A stretch of 64,000 nucleotides of DNA from CBDDEI01 sp965226775. GTDB taxonomy: Bacteria > Chloroflexota > Dehalococcoidia > SHYD01. The stretch covers positions 1,116,001 to 1,180,000 of the forward strand of contig CBDDEI010000002.1 of assembly GCA_965226775.1 (NCBI GenBank), in the 5' to 3' direction. The translations under genes and the position numbers were made by a program. The first letter of the stretch is position 1, and each line of letters begins with the position of its first letter. The notes under the pieces are model-generated. The model searched no databases, was not told where the DNA came from, and worked only from the letters and a program-made list of their open reading frames with translations. Positions 27,594-37,063 of this stretch are shown piece by piece.

Positions 27594-29054
27594 TTACGCG
27601 GGGGTTTTTGCCAGGTACTCCAGGATGCCGAGGGCAGTGGTGCGGGCCTGGGCCAGGGCGGTGACTACCAGGTCTGAGCCGCGCACGCTATCGCCGCCGG
27701 CAAAGACGCCGGGGCGGTTGGTCATGCCCGACTCCTGGTCTACCAGGATCAGGCCCCAGCGGTGGTTGAGACGGGCGTTCTCTGCCAGTTCAGCGTCGCC
27801 GTTGTAGCCGACAGCCAGGATGACGGTGTCGGCGGGCACGAGGTGTTCGGAGCCAGGCACGGGCTCAGGCCTGGGGCGTCCCGAGGAATCGGGCGCGCCC
27901 AACTCCATCTTGACGCACTCTACGGCTGCTACTGCGCCCTCTGAGTCGGGGATAAAGCGCACAGGAGCGGTGAAGAAGCGGAATTCCACGCCCTCTTCTT
28001 TGGCATGGGTGCGCTCCTCCTCCCGGCCGGGCATCTCAGCTTCCGTGCGGCGGTAGAGGCAGCTGACGGTGGCCTCCAGGCCCTGGATTTTGGCGAGACG
28101 GACGGCGCTGCGGACGCAGTCCATAGAGGTATCGCCGCCGCCAATGATCACAATCTGATTGCCAAGGTGCAAGGGGTCACGCAGGTACTCCGGCAGCTCT
28201 TCCACGGGGAGATTTCCTTGAGCTAAGAAGTCGGTTGCCCAGTGGATATTGGGGAGGTCTTCTCCCGGCGCGCCGGTGGAGGCGTGTATGCCCGCGCCGT
28301 GGGCCAGGTAGATAGCGTTGTTCTCCTCAGCCAGTTGGTTGAAGCTAATGTCCTTCCCAATGGTGGTATTGCAGCGGAATTCTACGCCCATCTTCTCTAG
28401 GAGGCCTATCTTCTCCTCGGTGATCTCTTTGCTCAGCTTGAAGCTGGGGATGCCGTAGCGCATGATACCGCCGGGCTTGGGCCAGGATTCGTAGATGACC
28501 ACCTTGTGGCCGTCTTGAGCGGCGAGCTCTGCTACGGTTAGACCTGCCGGACCTGAACCGATGATGGCAAGGCGCTTGCCTGTGGCCGGCGCGATGGGCG
28601 GCACGGGATAGCCCTGACTGGCGCGCTGCTGGTCGGCCACAAAGGCTTCTAGCAGTCCGATGGAAACGGGCGGCGTAGCCGGAATCCGTTTCTGGTTGCC
28701 CACCACGCAGGAGCCTTCACAGAGACGCTCCTGAGGGCAGATGCGGCCGCAGACCTCCGGCATGGTGCTGGTGATGCGGAACACGTTCGCGGCCTCAATA
28801 AAGTTGCCTTGCTCCAGCTCCCAGAGTGCGCCGGGAATGTTGTTGTGTAACGGACACGCGTTGATGCAGGGCGCCGCCGGGCACTGGATGCAGCGGTTGG
28901 CCTCGACCATTGCCGCCTCGGCATTTTCAAACCCTAAGACTACCTCGTTCCAGTTGCAGCTCCTGATGCTGGGGTCCTGCTTGAGGATGTCCTGGTGCGG
29001 GATCTGAAACCGGGCCTTGCGGTCTATGGGCGGGCGCTCGGGAAAATCTGCCAT
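27594..29054 (-). CDS. GltD/NfnB-like NAD(P)-binding flavoprotein with FeS clusters
   Basis: A 486-residue homologue of the small subunit of glutamate synthase and of NfnB. The N terminus holds two [4Fe-4S] sites ('CIQCPAAPCINACPLHNN' and 'CGRICPQERLCEGSC'), then an FAD Rossmann motif 'LAIIGSGPAGLTVAELAA' and an NAD(P) motif 'IVIIGGGDTSMDCVRSAVRL', and ends with the FAD-closing 'GVFAGGDSVRGSDLVVTALAQAR'. No glutamate synthase large subunit is present; instead it is last in an operon with NuoE-, NuoF- and NuoG-like genes, so it probably works as the NADP(H) module of that complex. Confidence 0.9.
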   Translation of the reverse strand: MADFPERPPIDRKARFQIPHQDILKQDPSIRSCNWNEVVLGFENAEAAMVEANRCIQCPAAPCINACPLHNNIPGALWELEQGNFIEAANVFRITSTMPEVCGRICPQERLCEGSCVVGNQKRIPATPPVSIGLLEAFVADQQRASQGYPVPPIAPATGKRLAIIGSGPAGLTVAELAAQDGHKVVIYESWPKPGGIMRYGIPSFKLSKEITEEKIGLLEKMGVEFRCNTTIGKDISFNQLAEENNAIYLAHGAGIHASTGAPGEDLPNIHWATDFLAQGNLPVEELPEYLRDPLHLGNQIVIIGGGDTSMDCVRSAVRLAKIQGLEATVSCLYRRTEAEMPGREEERTHAKEEGVEFRFFTAPVRFIPDSEGAVAAVECVKMELGAPDSSGRPRPEPVPGSEHLVPADTVILAVGYNGDAELAENARLNHRWGLILVDQESGMTNRPGVFAGGDSVRGSDLVVTALAQARTTALGILEYLAKTPA

Positions 29055-29122
29055 GTATTAGGTTTAACTTTCTCTGGCGATGTTTACTGTGCTTAACATG
29101 GACGGAGATAGGTGCACTAGCT

Positions 29123-31842
29123 CTAGGCCTTTTCCAAACGAGCCGCCATGACACCGGGCTGAGGGAGGCTTTCCCACAGCTCTGCGATGGGGCCTTGCTC
29201 CACCACGGCGGTGTTGTGGAGGATGGGCAGCACCAGGAAAGCCGACCCGCTGGGCACACCGTCAGTGACACTGGCCATGGCCTGCACCGTTGCGCCGCGG
29301 GTGATCACACGCAGGGCATCTCCGTTGTCGATCTGCCAGCGAGCGGCATCGTCAGGATGGATGCGCAACAGCTCTTCGTCGAACGGCCGAGTATGCGGGT
29401 CTTCCTTGGCAGTGAGCACCTCACGGTGGTAGGGGAGCATCTCCCGGCCCACGGCAAGGAGTAGTGGGTAATCGCTGCTGACAGGTTCCGGCGCGGACGG
29501 CGCGCCCACAGGGAGAAGCCGTGCCTTGCCATTGCGAAATTGTTCGGTGTATAGAGCGGGCGTACCGGGATGGTCCGCCGACGGGCAGGGCCATTGCGGG
29601 CTCTCTTGCTCCAAGCGGTCATGGCTCAGGCCGGTGTAGAAAGGAACTGAGCGGGCGATCTCGTCAAAGATGGCGGAAGCGCCCTCAAAGTGGAAGCCCT
29701 CCTCGCCCAGGCGATGTCCCAGCTCCATCAAGATCTCCCAGCCGGGCATGGAGCCCTCGCGAGGGGTGAAGACCTGACGCACCCGCTGCACGCGGCGCTC
29801 GCCGTTGGTGAAGGAGCCGTCCTGCTCCGCAAAGGTCGAAAGGGGTAGCACTACGTGGGCTTTCTCTGCGGTGGCGGTACGGGTGGAGTCCATGACCACC
29901 AGGAAGTCCAGGTTCTCTAGGGCGATGGTTACGTCGTTGCGATTGGGGTCGTCGGCCACGGGATCGACGCCCGCGAGGATCGCGGCCCTAATGCGGCGGG
30001 AGGAGATGGCATCAAGCAGTTCTTGCTGAGGCAGGCCGGGGGTTACTGCCGGCCGGTAGCCGGGGAGATAGGCAGGATGGCATCCCACGTCCCAGGAGCC
30101 CTGGAGGTTTGCGGCGCTGCCCATAGCCATAACGCCTGCGCCCTCTTTGCCTACGTTGCCGGTGAGCAGCGCGAGGTCTACCAGGGCGGCAGCGGTTTCC
30201 TTGTTCTGAGTAAATTGCAGCAGACCCTGCTCGTAGAGGATGGTGGATGCGCCGCTGCCGGCATACGCGCGGGCTGCGCGCTGGATGGCTTCGGCGGCCA
30301 CGCCGGTGGTCTCGGCCACGTCGGGCAATGAGTACTGCTCCAGTGCGGATTGGAGCGCGTCCAGGTCAGTGCAGCGTTCGGCTAAGAAGGACTGGTCGGT
30401 AAGACCCTCGTCCAGTATGACCTTCAGCAGTCCGCCTAAGAGGGACAGCTCCGTGCCGGGCTTGTAGCGCAGCCAGATATCGGCGGTAGTGGTCAGCTCG
30501 CTCTCACGAGGGCTGGCGACGATAACCGTAGCGCTGGTGAAGCGTCCGGCCCGCCGGGTCTGCCATGCCGCGATGGGATGAGTGAAGGTGACATCGCCCA
30601 TCACCAACAGGCACTTGGCCTGGTAGATGCTGTCCAGTGAGCGGTGGAAGCAGGATAGCCCATGGACTGGGCCAGGGCGTTGAACAGCCCACGGTCGTCG
30701 GTAGCGGTATAGGTCTCGATATAGGGACTTGCCATAGCCTCACGGGTGAGCTTTTGGAGGAGATAGTTCTCCTCGTTTGTGGCGCTTGGGGAGGCCAGCG
30801 CGGCAAAGCTGCCGCTCTTGTACGTCATGAGCCGGGCCGCTATCAAGTCCAGGGCTTCCTCCCAGGAGACTTCAGTGAGGCGGCCGTCGCGGCGAATAAG
30901 GGGCTTGGTAAGGCGGCGCTGGTCATTGATGAAGTCCAGACCGAAACGTCCCTGAGCGCAGGCTATGCCGTGGTTGGCGGGCGCGTCCTTATTGGGGAAC
31001 ACCCGCAGCACTTTGTCCTGCTTCACTTCTACGTCCAGCTGGCAGCCATCGCTGCAGTGGGGGCAGACGGTGGTTACGGTGCGCTGGGCATTGCCCTTCC
31101 ACTTGCTGGGGCGGTCCAGGATGCAGGCCACCGGGCACACGTCAATGCAAGCGCCGCAGGCATCGCAGCCCACAGACTGCATGGGCAGGCTGAAGGCGGT
31201 GTCGATGCGAGCATCAGGGCCCTTGTTGCTCATCTCATAGACGCTGAGGCCGCGGGTTTCGTCGCAGGCGCGGACACAGCGGGCGCACAGGATGCACTCG
31301 TTGAAATCAAGCTCAATGAAGGGGTTGTCCCGCTTGATGGGCAGCTCTACGTGGTCCGGGCCGTACCAGGAGTGAGCCTCCTGGTAGTAGAGCATGGAGT
31401 ATTTCTGCATCTCCATCTCTTCTGAGGTGCTCTGGAACTCGCAGCGCTTGTTCTTGGCGCAGGTGAGGCAGCGGTAGGTTACCACCGAATCTCGCAGGCA
31501 GACGCCGTCGATGCCGCAATGCTCCTGGCGGTGGCAGCTCAGGCAGCGGTCTGGGTGGTCGGCCAGGATCAGGCTCATGACACCCCGCTGCATCTCCACT
31601 ACCTCCGGGGTCTTGGTCCACACAACCTGCCCCTCCGTAGTCTGGGTGGAGCAGGAGGTAGGTAAGCCACGCACGCCATCGATCTGCACGACGCAGAGGC
31701 GGCAGCCGGCGAAGACGCTCAGCCCTTCATAGAAGCAGAGGTGAGGAATGCGTACTCCCGCCCGCTCTGCAGCCAGAACTAGGGGTATCCCCTTCTCAAC
31801 CTCGTACTGTTGTCCGTCTATGGTGATGTTGACCGTTTCCAT
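29123..31842 (-). CDS. NuoG/formate dehydrogenase alpha-like subunit (one frameshift)
   Basis: Corrected length about 906 residues. In order: plant-type [2Fe-2S] ferredoxin ('LCFYEGLSVFAGCRLC'), a His-Cys3 type segment ('HPDRCLSCHRQEHC' and 'CLTCAKNKRCEFQ'), two [4Fe-4S] sites ('CILCARCVRAC', 'CDACGACIDVCP'), an N-terminal molybdopterin-type [4Fe-4S] ('CPHCSDGCQLDV...GIACAQGRFGLDF'), the molybdopterin oxidoreductase fold, and a C-terminal beta-barrel ('YPLLLAVGREMLPYHREVLT'). At the place where formate dehydrogenases carry Cys or Sec in an RxCH/RxUH motif I see none ('TATDDRGLFNALAQSMG'), as in NuoG. The frame breaks near 30645. Formate oxidation is therefore doubtful; electron transfer between the flavin subunits is likelier. 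Confidence 0.82.
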
Positions 31843-31854
31843 ATGCGTTCCTAT

Positions 31855-33765
31855 CTAGGAAGAAATAGATGCATAGCGAACTTCGCGCTGCACTGGCTGG
31901 AATTGCGTCTTGGGTTGTACCGTGACCGCTTCTGGCGCGGCCTCCGCGCACAGCCCGCAGCGGATGCACTTGCTCTGGAGAATAGTAGCCGTATCCCCCT
32001 GCTTAACGATGGCGTCCACCGGGCAGGAGGCTACCAGGTTATCAGCGACTGCGCCGGTAGCGCGGTCGGGGTTGGTGACGTACTCCGTCATCTCCCGGCA
32101 GGCGCCGGCAGGACAACGCTTGTCCGTAATGTGCGCATCAAATTCGGCTTGGAACCACTTGTAGGCGGCGTTGAAGGGCTTGGGGGTGAACTGGCCGTGG
32201 ACGCAGTTGCCGTTCTGCATGATGCCCTCCAGCTGCTTGAGGGCCCGGATGTCCTCCGGTGTGCCCTTGCCGCTGGTCAGCCGCTCCATGATGTCCACCA
32301 TGCGCATGGAGCCTACGCGGCAGGTGGTGCAACGGCCGCAGCTTTCGTCCTGATCGAAGGTGGTGAGCCACTTGCAGATATCCACGGCGCAATCCCGGTC
32401 GTCAAGGAAGATGAGGCCGCCGCTGCCCATGATGGTGCCCGCGGCAGCAAAGTTGGCGGGATCCAGCGGCGTGTCCAGCCACTCCGGCGGGACGATGCCG
32501 CCTAAGGGGCCGCCCTGCTGGATGCCCTTGATGGTGTGACCTTCCGGCAGGCCGCCGCCGCAGACCTCCAGAAGGGTGCGCATAGGAGTTCCCAGGTCGA
32601 CCTCTATGATGCAGACCCGGTTCACCCGCCCGCTGAGGCTGAAGAGCTTGGTGCCCTTATTGCGTTCCGTGCCGATGCTGGCGAACCAGTCGATGCCGTT
32701 GAGTATGATGCCGGGGACGTAAGTGAAGGTCTCCACATTGTTCACATTAGTGGGCTTCATGAAGACGCCGGCCTGTGCCGGGAAGGGCGGTTTGATGCGG
32801 GGCATGCCGCGGTAGTCCTGGATAGAGGCGATGAGGCCGGTCTCCTCGCCGCAGACGTACGCGCCTGCGCCCTTGACCACCTCAAGGTGGAAGGGGTGCC
32901 CGCTGCCCAGCATGTCGTTCCCCAGGATGCCGCGCTCCTCCGCCTGCGCGATGGCGTGGCGCACCCGCTCCACGGCCAAGGGGTACTCGTCGCGGATGTA
33001 GATATAGCCGTACTCCGCGCCGGTGACGTAGGAGCCGATGGCCATGCCTTCAATGCACAGATGGGGGTCGCTTTCAAGCAAGATACGGTTCACAAAAGCC
33101 CCAGGGTCGCCCTCATCGGCGTTGCAGACCATGTACTTGGGCGTGGCGGCAGCGGTGCGTAGGAAGTCCCACTTGCGGCCGGCGGGGAAGTTCGCGCCGC
33201 CGCGGCCGGTAAGGTTGGCGTCGCCAAGCTGTTTGACGATCTCCTCCGGTTGAAGGGAGGTGAGCACCTTATCGAGCGCTTCGTAGCCGCCGGTGACCAG
33301 ATAGTGGTCCAAGTTTTCGGGGTCAATGAGGCCGCAGCGCTCCAGGAGGCGCCGCCGCTGCACCTGGAAGTAGGGCTGTTCAGAAAATGGAGCGATGCCG
33401 TCCAATGCGCTGTCGCCGTCTACCCCTTGGGCCTTGTCGGCGCGGCGGTCGTTCTGGGTTAGCACCGCGCGCAGCAGGTCGGGCGCTTCTGCGGCGGAGA
33501 CGGGGCCGTAGGTCACGGGCAGTTCGCGGGGGCGGGCGATAGTTATCAGAGGCTCCGCCCAGCACATACCGTTGCAACCCACCTGGCTTATGCTCACCGG
33601 AATACCCAGGCCGGCGGCAGCCGTGCGGACGGCTTCCAGGGTTTCGGCCGCGCCGGCGTCTATGCCGCAGGACCCCAGGCTGACGGTAACGCGCGCCCGA
33701 GAATTGTTAACGTGTTCACGCCAACTCTGCTGGGCATAAAATTTTAGCGTTTGATATTGTTCCAT
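31855..33765 (-). CDS. NuoF/HydB-like NADH-binding flavoprotein subunit
   Basis: A 636-residue protein. Residues 20-100 are a thioredoxin-like [2Fe-2S] domain ('GSCGIDAGA...VGCNGMCWAEPLI'); then the FMN/NADH core ('ANLTGRGGANFPAGRKWDF', 'YMVCNADEGDPGAFVNR', 'GAGAYVCGEETGLIASI', 'PTNVNNVETFTYVP'), the SLBB domain, the [4Fe-4S] site 'ESCGRCTTCRVG' and a distal Cys, and a C-terminal ferredoxin-like domain. This arrangement is that of the NADH-binding subunit of bifurcating hydrogenases and formate dehydrogenases. In the ferredoxin domain, the first CxxCxxC is replaced ('ATGAVADNLVASCP') and the second reads 'CIRCGLCAEAAP': three of the four Cys of one cluster plus the fourth from the other are lost, the exact set of one cluster. 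It is 12 bases upstream of the NuoG-like gene. Confidence 0.92.
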   Translation of the reverse strand: MEQYQTLKFYAQQSWREHVNNSRARVTVSLGSCGIDAGAAETLEAVRTAAAGLGIPVSISQVGCNGMCWAEPLITIARPRELPVTYGPVSAAEAPDLLRAVLTQNDRRADKAQGVDGDSALDGIAPFSEQPYFQVQRRRLLERCGLIDPENLDHYLVTGGYEALDKVLTSLQPEEIVKQLGDANLTGRGGANFPAGRKWDFLRTAAATPKYMVCNADEGDPGAFVNRILLESDPHLCIEGMAIGSYVTGAEYGYIYIRDEYPLAVERVRHAIAQAEERGILGNDMLGSGHPFHLEVVKGAGAYVCGEETGLIASIQDYRGMPRIKPPFPAQAGVFMKPTNVNNVETFTYVPGIILNGIDWFASIGTERNKGTKLFSLSGRVNRVCIIEVDLGTPMRTLLEVCGGGLPEGHTIKGIQQGGPLGGIVPPEWLDTPLDPANFAAAGTIMGSGGLIFLDDRDCAVDICKWLTTFDQDESCGRCTTCRVGSMRMVDIMERLTSGKGTPEDIRALKQLEGIMQNGNCVHGQFTPKPFNAAYKWFQAEFDAHITDKRCPAGACREMTEYVTNPDRATGAVADNLVASCPVDAIVKQGDTATILQSKCIRCGLCAEAAPEAVTVQPKTQFQPVQREVRYASISS

Positions 33766-33795
33766 AGCACCCGTTTCAATTGAGCCTATCGGAAG

Positions 33796-34288
33796 TTAAG
33801 TGACTGCCTGCAAGCCAGCCATGCGACGGGCTTCGTCGGCAAGAGCGGTGGCTTCTGCAACCTTCACATTAGTGCGCGGCAGGTTATTGACATAAAGTAA
33901 TGGGGCCAAGTGGCAGTGTCCGGCGCATTGGATGACGTGGATACCGCAGCCGCTCTCCTCAGATCCCTCTTCGCCGCTGATGCCCAGCCGGTGTTCCAGG
34001 ATGGCCCGGATGGTGTCCGCGCCGTTGATGTGACAGGTGGGCCCCAGGCACATGTTGATCTGCACCGGTGGCGGAGGCGTAGTGCGGAGCTCCGTGTAGA
34101 AGGTAAGGCTGCCAAAGACGGTGGAAGGACGCATACCCAGGGCTTTGGCAATGGGCTCCATAGCCTCAGGCGGGATGTAGCCGTACTCCTCCTGGACACG
34201 GTGGAACACCTCTAGGAGCACGCCCTCTGCGACCCTGATACGGCCGGACGATCTCGGTAACGGCCTGTGTAGTGGGGGATTCAGGCAC
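33796..34288 (-). CDS. NuoE-like [2Fe-2S] thioredoxin-fold subunit (frameshift near the start)
   Basis: The conserved part, from 34221 down, has 'VFHRVQEEYGYIPPEAMEPIAKALGM', 'NMCLGPTCHINGA' and 'IQCAGHCHLAPLLYVN', giving the four Cys (C-x4-C and C-x3-C) of the NuoE [2Fe-2S] cluster. The first 22 codons lie in another frame starting at GTG 34288 ('VPESPTTQAVTEIVRPYQGRRG'); a one-base shift near 34230 joins them, giving the normal NuoE N-terminal helix bundle and about 163 residues. The start overlaps the stop of ugd by a few bases, so ugd and this operon are coupled. It passes electrons with the NuoF-like partner. Confidence 0.88.
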
Positions 34289-35651
34289 GAGCAACCCTCT
34301 CTTCAGGGACTGCAGCAGGCATCACGGCGCGTCGCCCGACGCTCCAGTAGGTGAAACCCTTTGCCTGCATGGTCTCGGTGTCATAGATATTGCGGCCATC
34401 TATTACTAAGGGATAACGGAGGAGGCTGTGTAGTCGTTCCAGGTCAAGGTTTTTGAACTCGTTCCACTCCGTGACCACTACCGCGGCATCGGCGCCGTCC
34501 GCTGCCTGATAGGGGTCGCTGCAGAGGACTACTTTGGGGAGGGCAGCATCGCTCCTAAAACGCTCCATCGCGGCGGGGTCGTAGGCGCGCACCTGCGCCC
34601 CTTCGCTCTCCAGCAGCTGGATGATGTCCAGAGAGGGGGCTTCACGGATGTCGTCAGTGCCGGGCTTAAAGCTAAGGCCCAGGACGCAAATAGTGCGGCC
34701 TTCCAGGCTGTTAGGGATGCTCTTAGTGTCCAATGCGGCTAGGAGCTCGCGGAGCCGCTGCACCACCAGGCGGCGCTGGTCGCGGTTGATGTCCATGACT
34801 GCTCGCAGCAACTGGGGGTGGCAGCCGTGAATCGCGGCCTCGTGCTCCAAGGCGCGCACGTCTTTGGGCAGGCAGCTACCGCCGTAGCCAAGGCCGGCGT
34901 CCAGATAGGCCTGGCCGATGCGGCTGTCCAAGCCCATGCCGCGGGAAACCTCCTTCACGTCCGCGCCCACCTTTTCACAGATGGCGGCGATCTCGTTGAT
35001 GAACGCCACGCGGGTGGCCAGGAAGGCGTTAGAGGCGTACTTTATCATCTCGGCGGTGTTGAGGTCGGTGATGATGATTGGGGCGTCGAAGCTGGCGTAG
35101 AGGCTGGCGACCTCTTGCGCCGCATCGCGGTCCGTTGCGCCTAGCACTACCCGGTCGGGGTGGAGGAAGTCCTGCACGGCGGAGCCTTCCCGGGTGAACT
35201 CGGGGTTGGAGACCACCGAGAAGGGTATTAGGCCGTCCGCGCGCCGCACAATGTCCGCCACCTGGTCAGCGGTGCCGATGGGCACAGTGCTGCGGTTGAT
35301 GATGATAAGGTCGCGGCGGATGTGGGCCGCGATGCCTTCCGCAGCCTGGCGCACTTGTTTCATGTCCGCTTCGCCGTCGATGCCGGAAGGAGTGTTCACC
35401 GCGATGAACACGAACTCGGCGTCCTCCATGCCCTCAGCGTAGTCGGAAGTGAAGCAGAGGCGCTGGGCCTTGAGGTTACGCTCCACCATTTCCTTGAGGC
35501 CGGGCTCGTAGATAGGGGGCTCCCCAGCCTGAAGCTGCGCTACCTTGCGTTTATCGATATCAATGCAGCAGACCGCGTTGCCCAGGTCGGCCATGCAGGT
35601 GCCGGTGACCAGGCCTACGTAGCCGGTGCCAATGACTGCGATTTTTCGCAT
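34281..35651 (-). CDS. ugd: UDP-glucose 6-dehydrogenase
   Basis: Oxidises UDP-glucose to UDP-glucuronate with two NAD+, feeding polysaccharide and cell-envelope sugars. The 456 residues contain the N-terminal NAD motif 'KIAVIGTGYVGLVTGTCMAD', 'FIAVNTPSG', 'GYGGSCLPKDVRALEHEA' with the catalytic Cys, and the C-terminal UDP-binding 'VLGLSFKPGTDDIREAPSLDIIQLL'. Its stop overlaps the first codons of the NuoE-like gene, so it probably leads that operon, an odd pairing of an NADH producer with an NADH-oxidising complex. Confidence 0.96.
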   Translation of the reverse strand: MRKIAVIGTGYVGLVTGTCMADLGNAVCCIDIDKRKVAQLQAGEPPIYEPGLKEMVERNLKAQRLCFTSDYAEGMEDAEFVFIAVNTPSGIDGEADMKQVRQAAEGIAAHIRRDLIIINRSTVPIGTADQVADIVRRADGLIPFSVVSNPEFTREGSAVQDFLHPDRVVLGATDRDAAQEVASLYASFDAPIIITDLNTAEMIKYASNAFLATRVAFINEIAAICEKVGADVKEVSRGMGLDSRIGQAYLDAGLGYGGSCLPKDVRALEHEAAIHGCHPQLLRAVMDINRDQRRLVVQRLRELLAALDTKSIPNSLEGRTICVLGLSFKPGTDDIREAPSLDIIQLLESEGAQVRAYDPAAMERFRSDAALPKVVLCSDPYQAADGADAAVVVTEWNEFKNLDLERLHSLLRYPLVIDGRNIYDTETMQAKGFTYWSVGRRAVMPAAVPEERVARA

Positions 35652-35788
35652 ACGTTGCGCTTCTTTCCTGGATCCCTACTGTGCTAGTCCATCGGGGAGC
35701 AACTTGTGAAGGAAGTCACGTAAACCCTACCGACACATTATACGGCAGGGCCTGGCAAAGCAAAAGAGATAAGCGGATACAGAAATGT

Positions 35789-35821
35789 GCGAGGGCGCTA
35801 GCATTATGCTAGCGCCCTCGC
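35789..35821 (-). terminator. Strong stem-loop after the M24 genes
   Basis: A perfect 15-bp stem (arms 35789-35803 and 35807-35821, GCGAGGGCGCTAGCA and its complement) with a TTA loop lies 23 bases after the stop of the M24 gene at 35844. The T tract on the minus strand is weak. It separates the M24 pair from ugd. Confidence 0.65.
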
Positions 35822-35843
35822 TGTTATCGCTGTTTAGGTGAGC

Positions 35844-37034
35844 TTACGGGACCAATGCTCGTGGCGGGTCTACCAGCAGCTCAACGCCGTCCTTACCCAT
35901 GATCCAGGGATCACCCCAGAGGGCGTTGTACGCCCCGCGGCCGGTGGGGCCGGGGATGATGAAGAACGGATGGAAGTTGCCGTGCGCGCCTACGGGAATG
36001 GGCGTGGTACACGGGCCTCCCTCTTCACGATCCCAATCGGCAAAGTCAAAACACTCGCCGATAGTGAGGCCGACGCCGTGGCCCCAGCGGACGTCGCAGA
36101 ACTCCCGGCCCAACTTCTTGGCCTCGGCCTCGGCGGCTCGGAAGATCTCCTTGCCCATCATGCCCGGCTTGGCAACCTGGTACATGACATCCGTGATCCG
36201 CTTGGTGTCATCGATGAGCTTCTGCTTCTCCGGATCCACGTGGCCGATGATCCAGGAGCGGCAGACCTGGGCATAGTAGCCGTGGAAGCGGGCGTTCAGC
36301 TCCACGGTGACCAGATCGCCGTCCCTAAAGGTATTGTCGCCGCGGGTGCCGCGGCCCCAAACCCAGGGAGTGCCTGCGCCGTGGATGAGGAGGTTCTCCT
36401 CTGCGCCCTGCATCACGCTGACGTGGGTGGCTTCCTGCACCGCGTCATCGTTGCGGACGCCGGGCCGGATGACAGACATGAACACTTCCATGCCGTTGTA
36501 GGACTGGATAGCCGAGCGGCGGTAGTTGGCTTCCTCCGCAGCGCTTTTCTCCAGGCGGATGACCTCGGTAGTGCGGGCGGCATTCACAAAGGAGATGTCC
36601 GGGAACTTGCTCTTGAGCGCGGTCACCAGGCCATCCCGCAGGAGGGGCAGGCCATCCACGGCCAGCGGGCCACCCTTGTAGCCGGCCTCGCTCAGCGCTT
36701 CCGCGATGGCTCCGGGAACGTCGCCGCCGAAGCCGCGACCGGTGATGGGCTTCACTTTAACGTAGGTGTGCTTCTCAAGCTGGTTGATGCCAGCGCCCGC
36801 CATGCCCCAAGCTGCCAGCAACACGGGGTCGCCGGACTGCGGCAGGACCATGAAGGCGGGAGACGGGGGCTTCACATGGGAGAGGCCGGCCAAGTAGCGT
36901 ACGCCGGCGGTTCCTTCGTCAATGACGAGTAGCTGCTCCCAGCCCTTGCTCTTCATGATCGCCTGGGCGCGGGCCGCTCGTTCCTTTACTTCAGCTTCGG
37001 TGTAATCGCATAGGACTGTGGCTGCGGTTGTCAT
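35844..37034 (-). CDS. M24 (creatinase/aminopeptidase P-fold) protein, copy 2
   Basis: A 396-residue pita-bread protein: creatinase-type N-terminal domain ('RYLAGLSHVKPPSPAFMVLPQSG') and C-terminal M24 domain ('RPGVRNDDAVQEATH', 'LLIHGAGTPWVWGRGTRGDN', 'VRWGHGVGLTIGE'). In metallopeptidases of this fold two Asp residues bind metal in 'D-x-G-x...D'; here the two places read Glu ('LVTVELNARFHGYYAQVCR') and Gln, while the following His is kept. The enzyme may thus be non-peptidase, as creatinase is, or use other ligands. It lies 29 bases after its paralogue and both are in one transcript ending at the stem-loop near 35800. Substrate unknown. Confidence 0.85.
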   Translation of the reverse strand: MTTAATVLCDYTEAEVKERAARAQAIMKSKGWEQLLVIDEGTAGVRYLAGLSHVKPPSPAFMVLPQSGDPVLLAAWGMAGAGINQLEKHTYVKVKPITGRGFGGDVPGAIAEALSEAGYKGGPLAVDGLPLLRDGLVTALKSKFPDISFVNAARTTEVIRLEKSAAEEANYRRSAIQSYNGMEVFMSVIRPGVRNDDAVQEATHVSVMQGAEENLLIHGAGTPWVWGRGTRGDNTFRDGDLVTVELNARFHGYYAQVCRSWIIGHVDPEKQKLIDDTKRITDVMYQVAKPGMMGKEIFRAAEAEAKKLGREFCDVRWGHGVGLTIGECFDFADWDREEGGPCTTPIPVGAHGNFHPFFIIPGPTGRGAYNALWGDPWIMGKDGVELLVDPPRALVP

Positions 37035-37063
37035 AGTGCTTGCTCCTTTCTCAGTTCCCAGCG

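Noticed and set aside
29123..31842. Selenocysteine formate dehydrogenase
   Set aside because: No in-frame TGA lies at the expected ligand place; the break near 30645 is a shift of frame and not a stop.
35838..36932. Plus-strand frame of 364 codons opposite the M24 gene
   Set aside because: Shadow frame in GC-rich DNA; the minus strand codes a well-conserved M24 protein with promoter and ribosome site.
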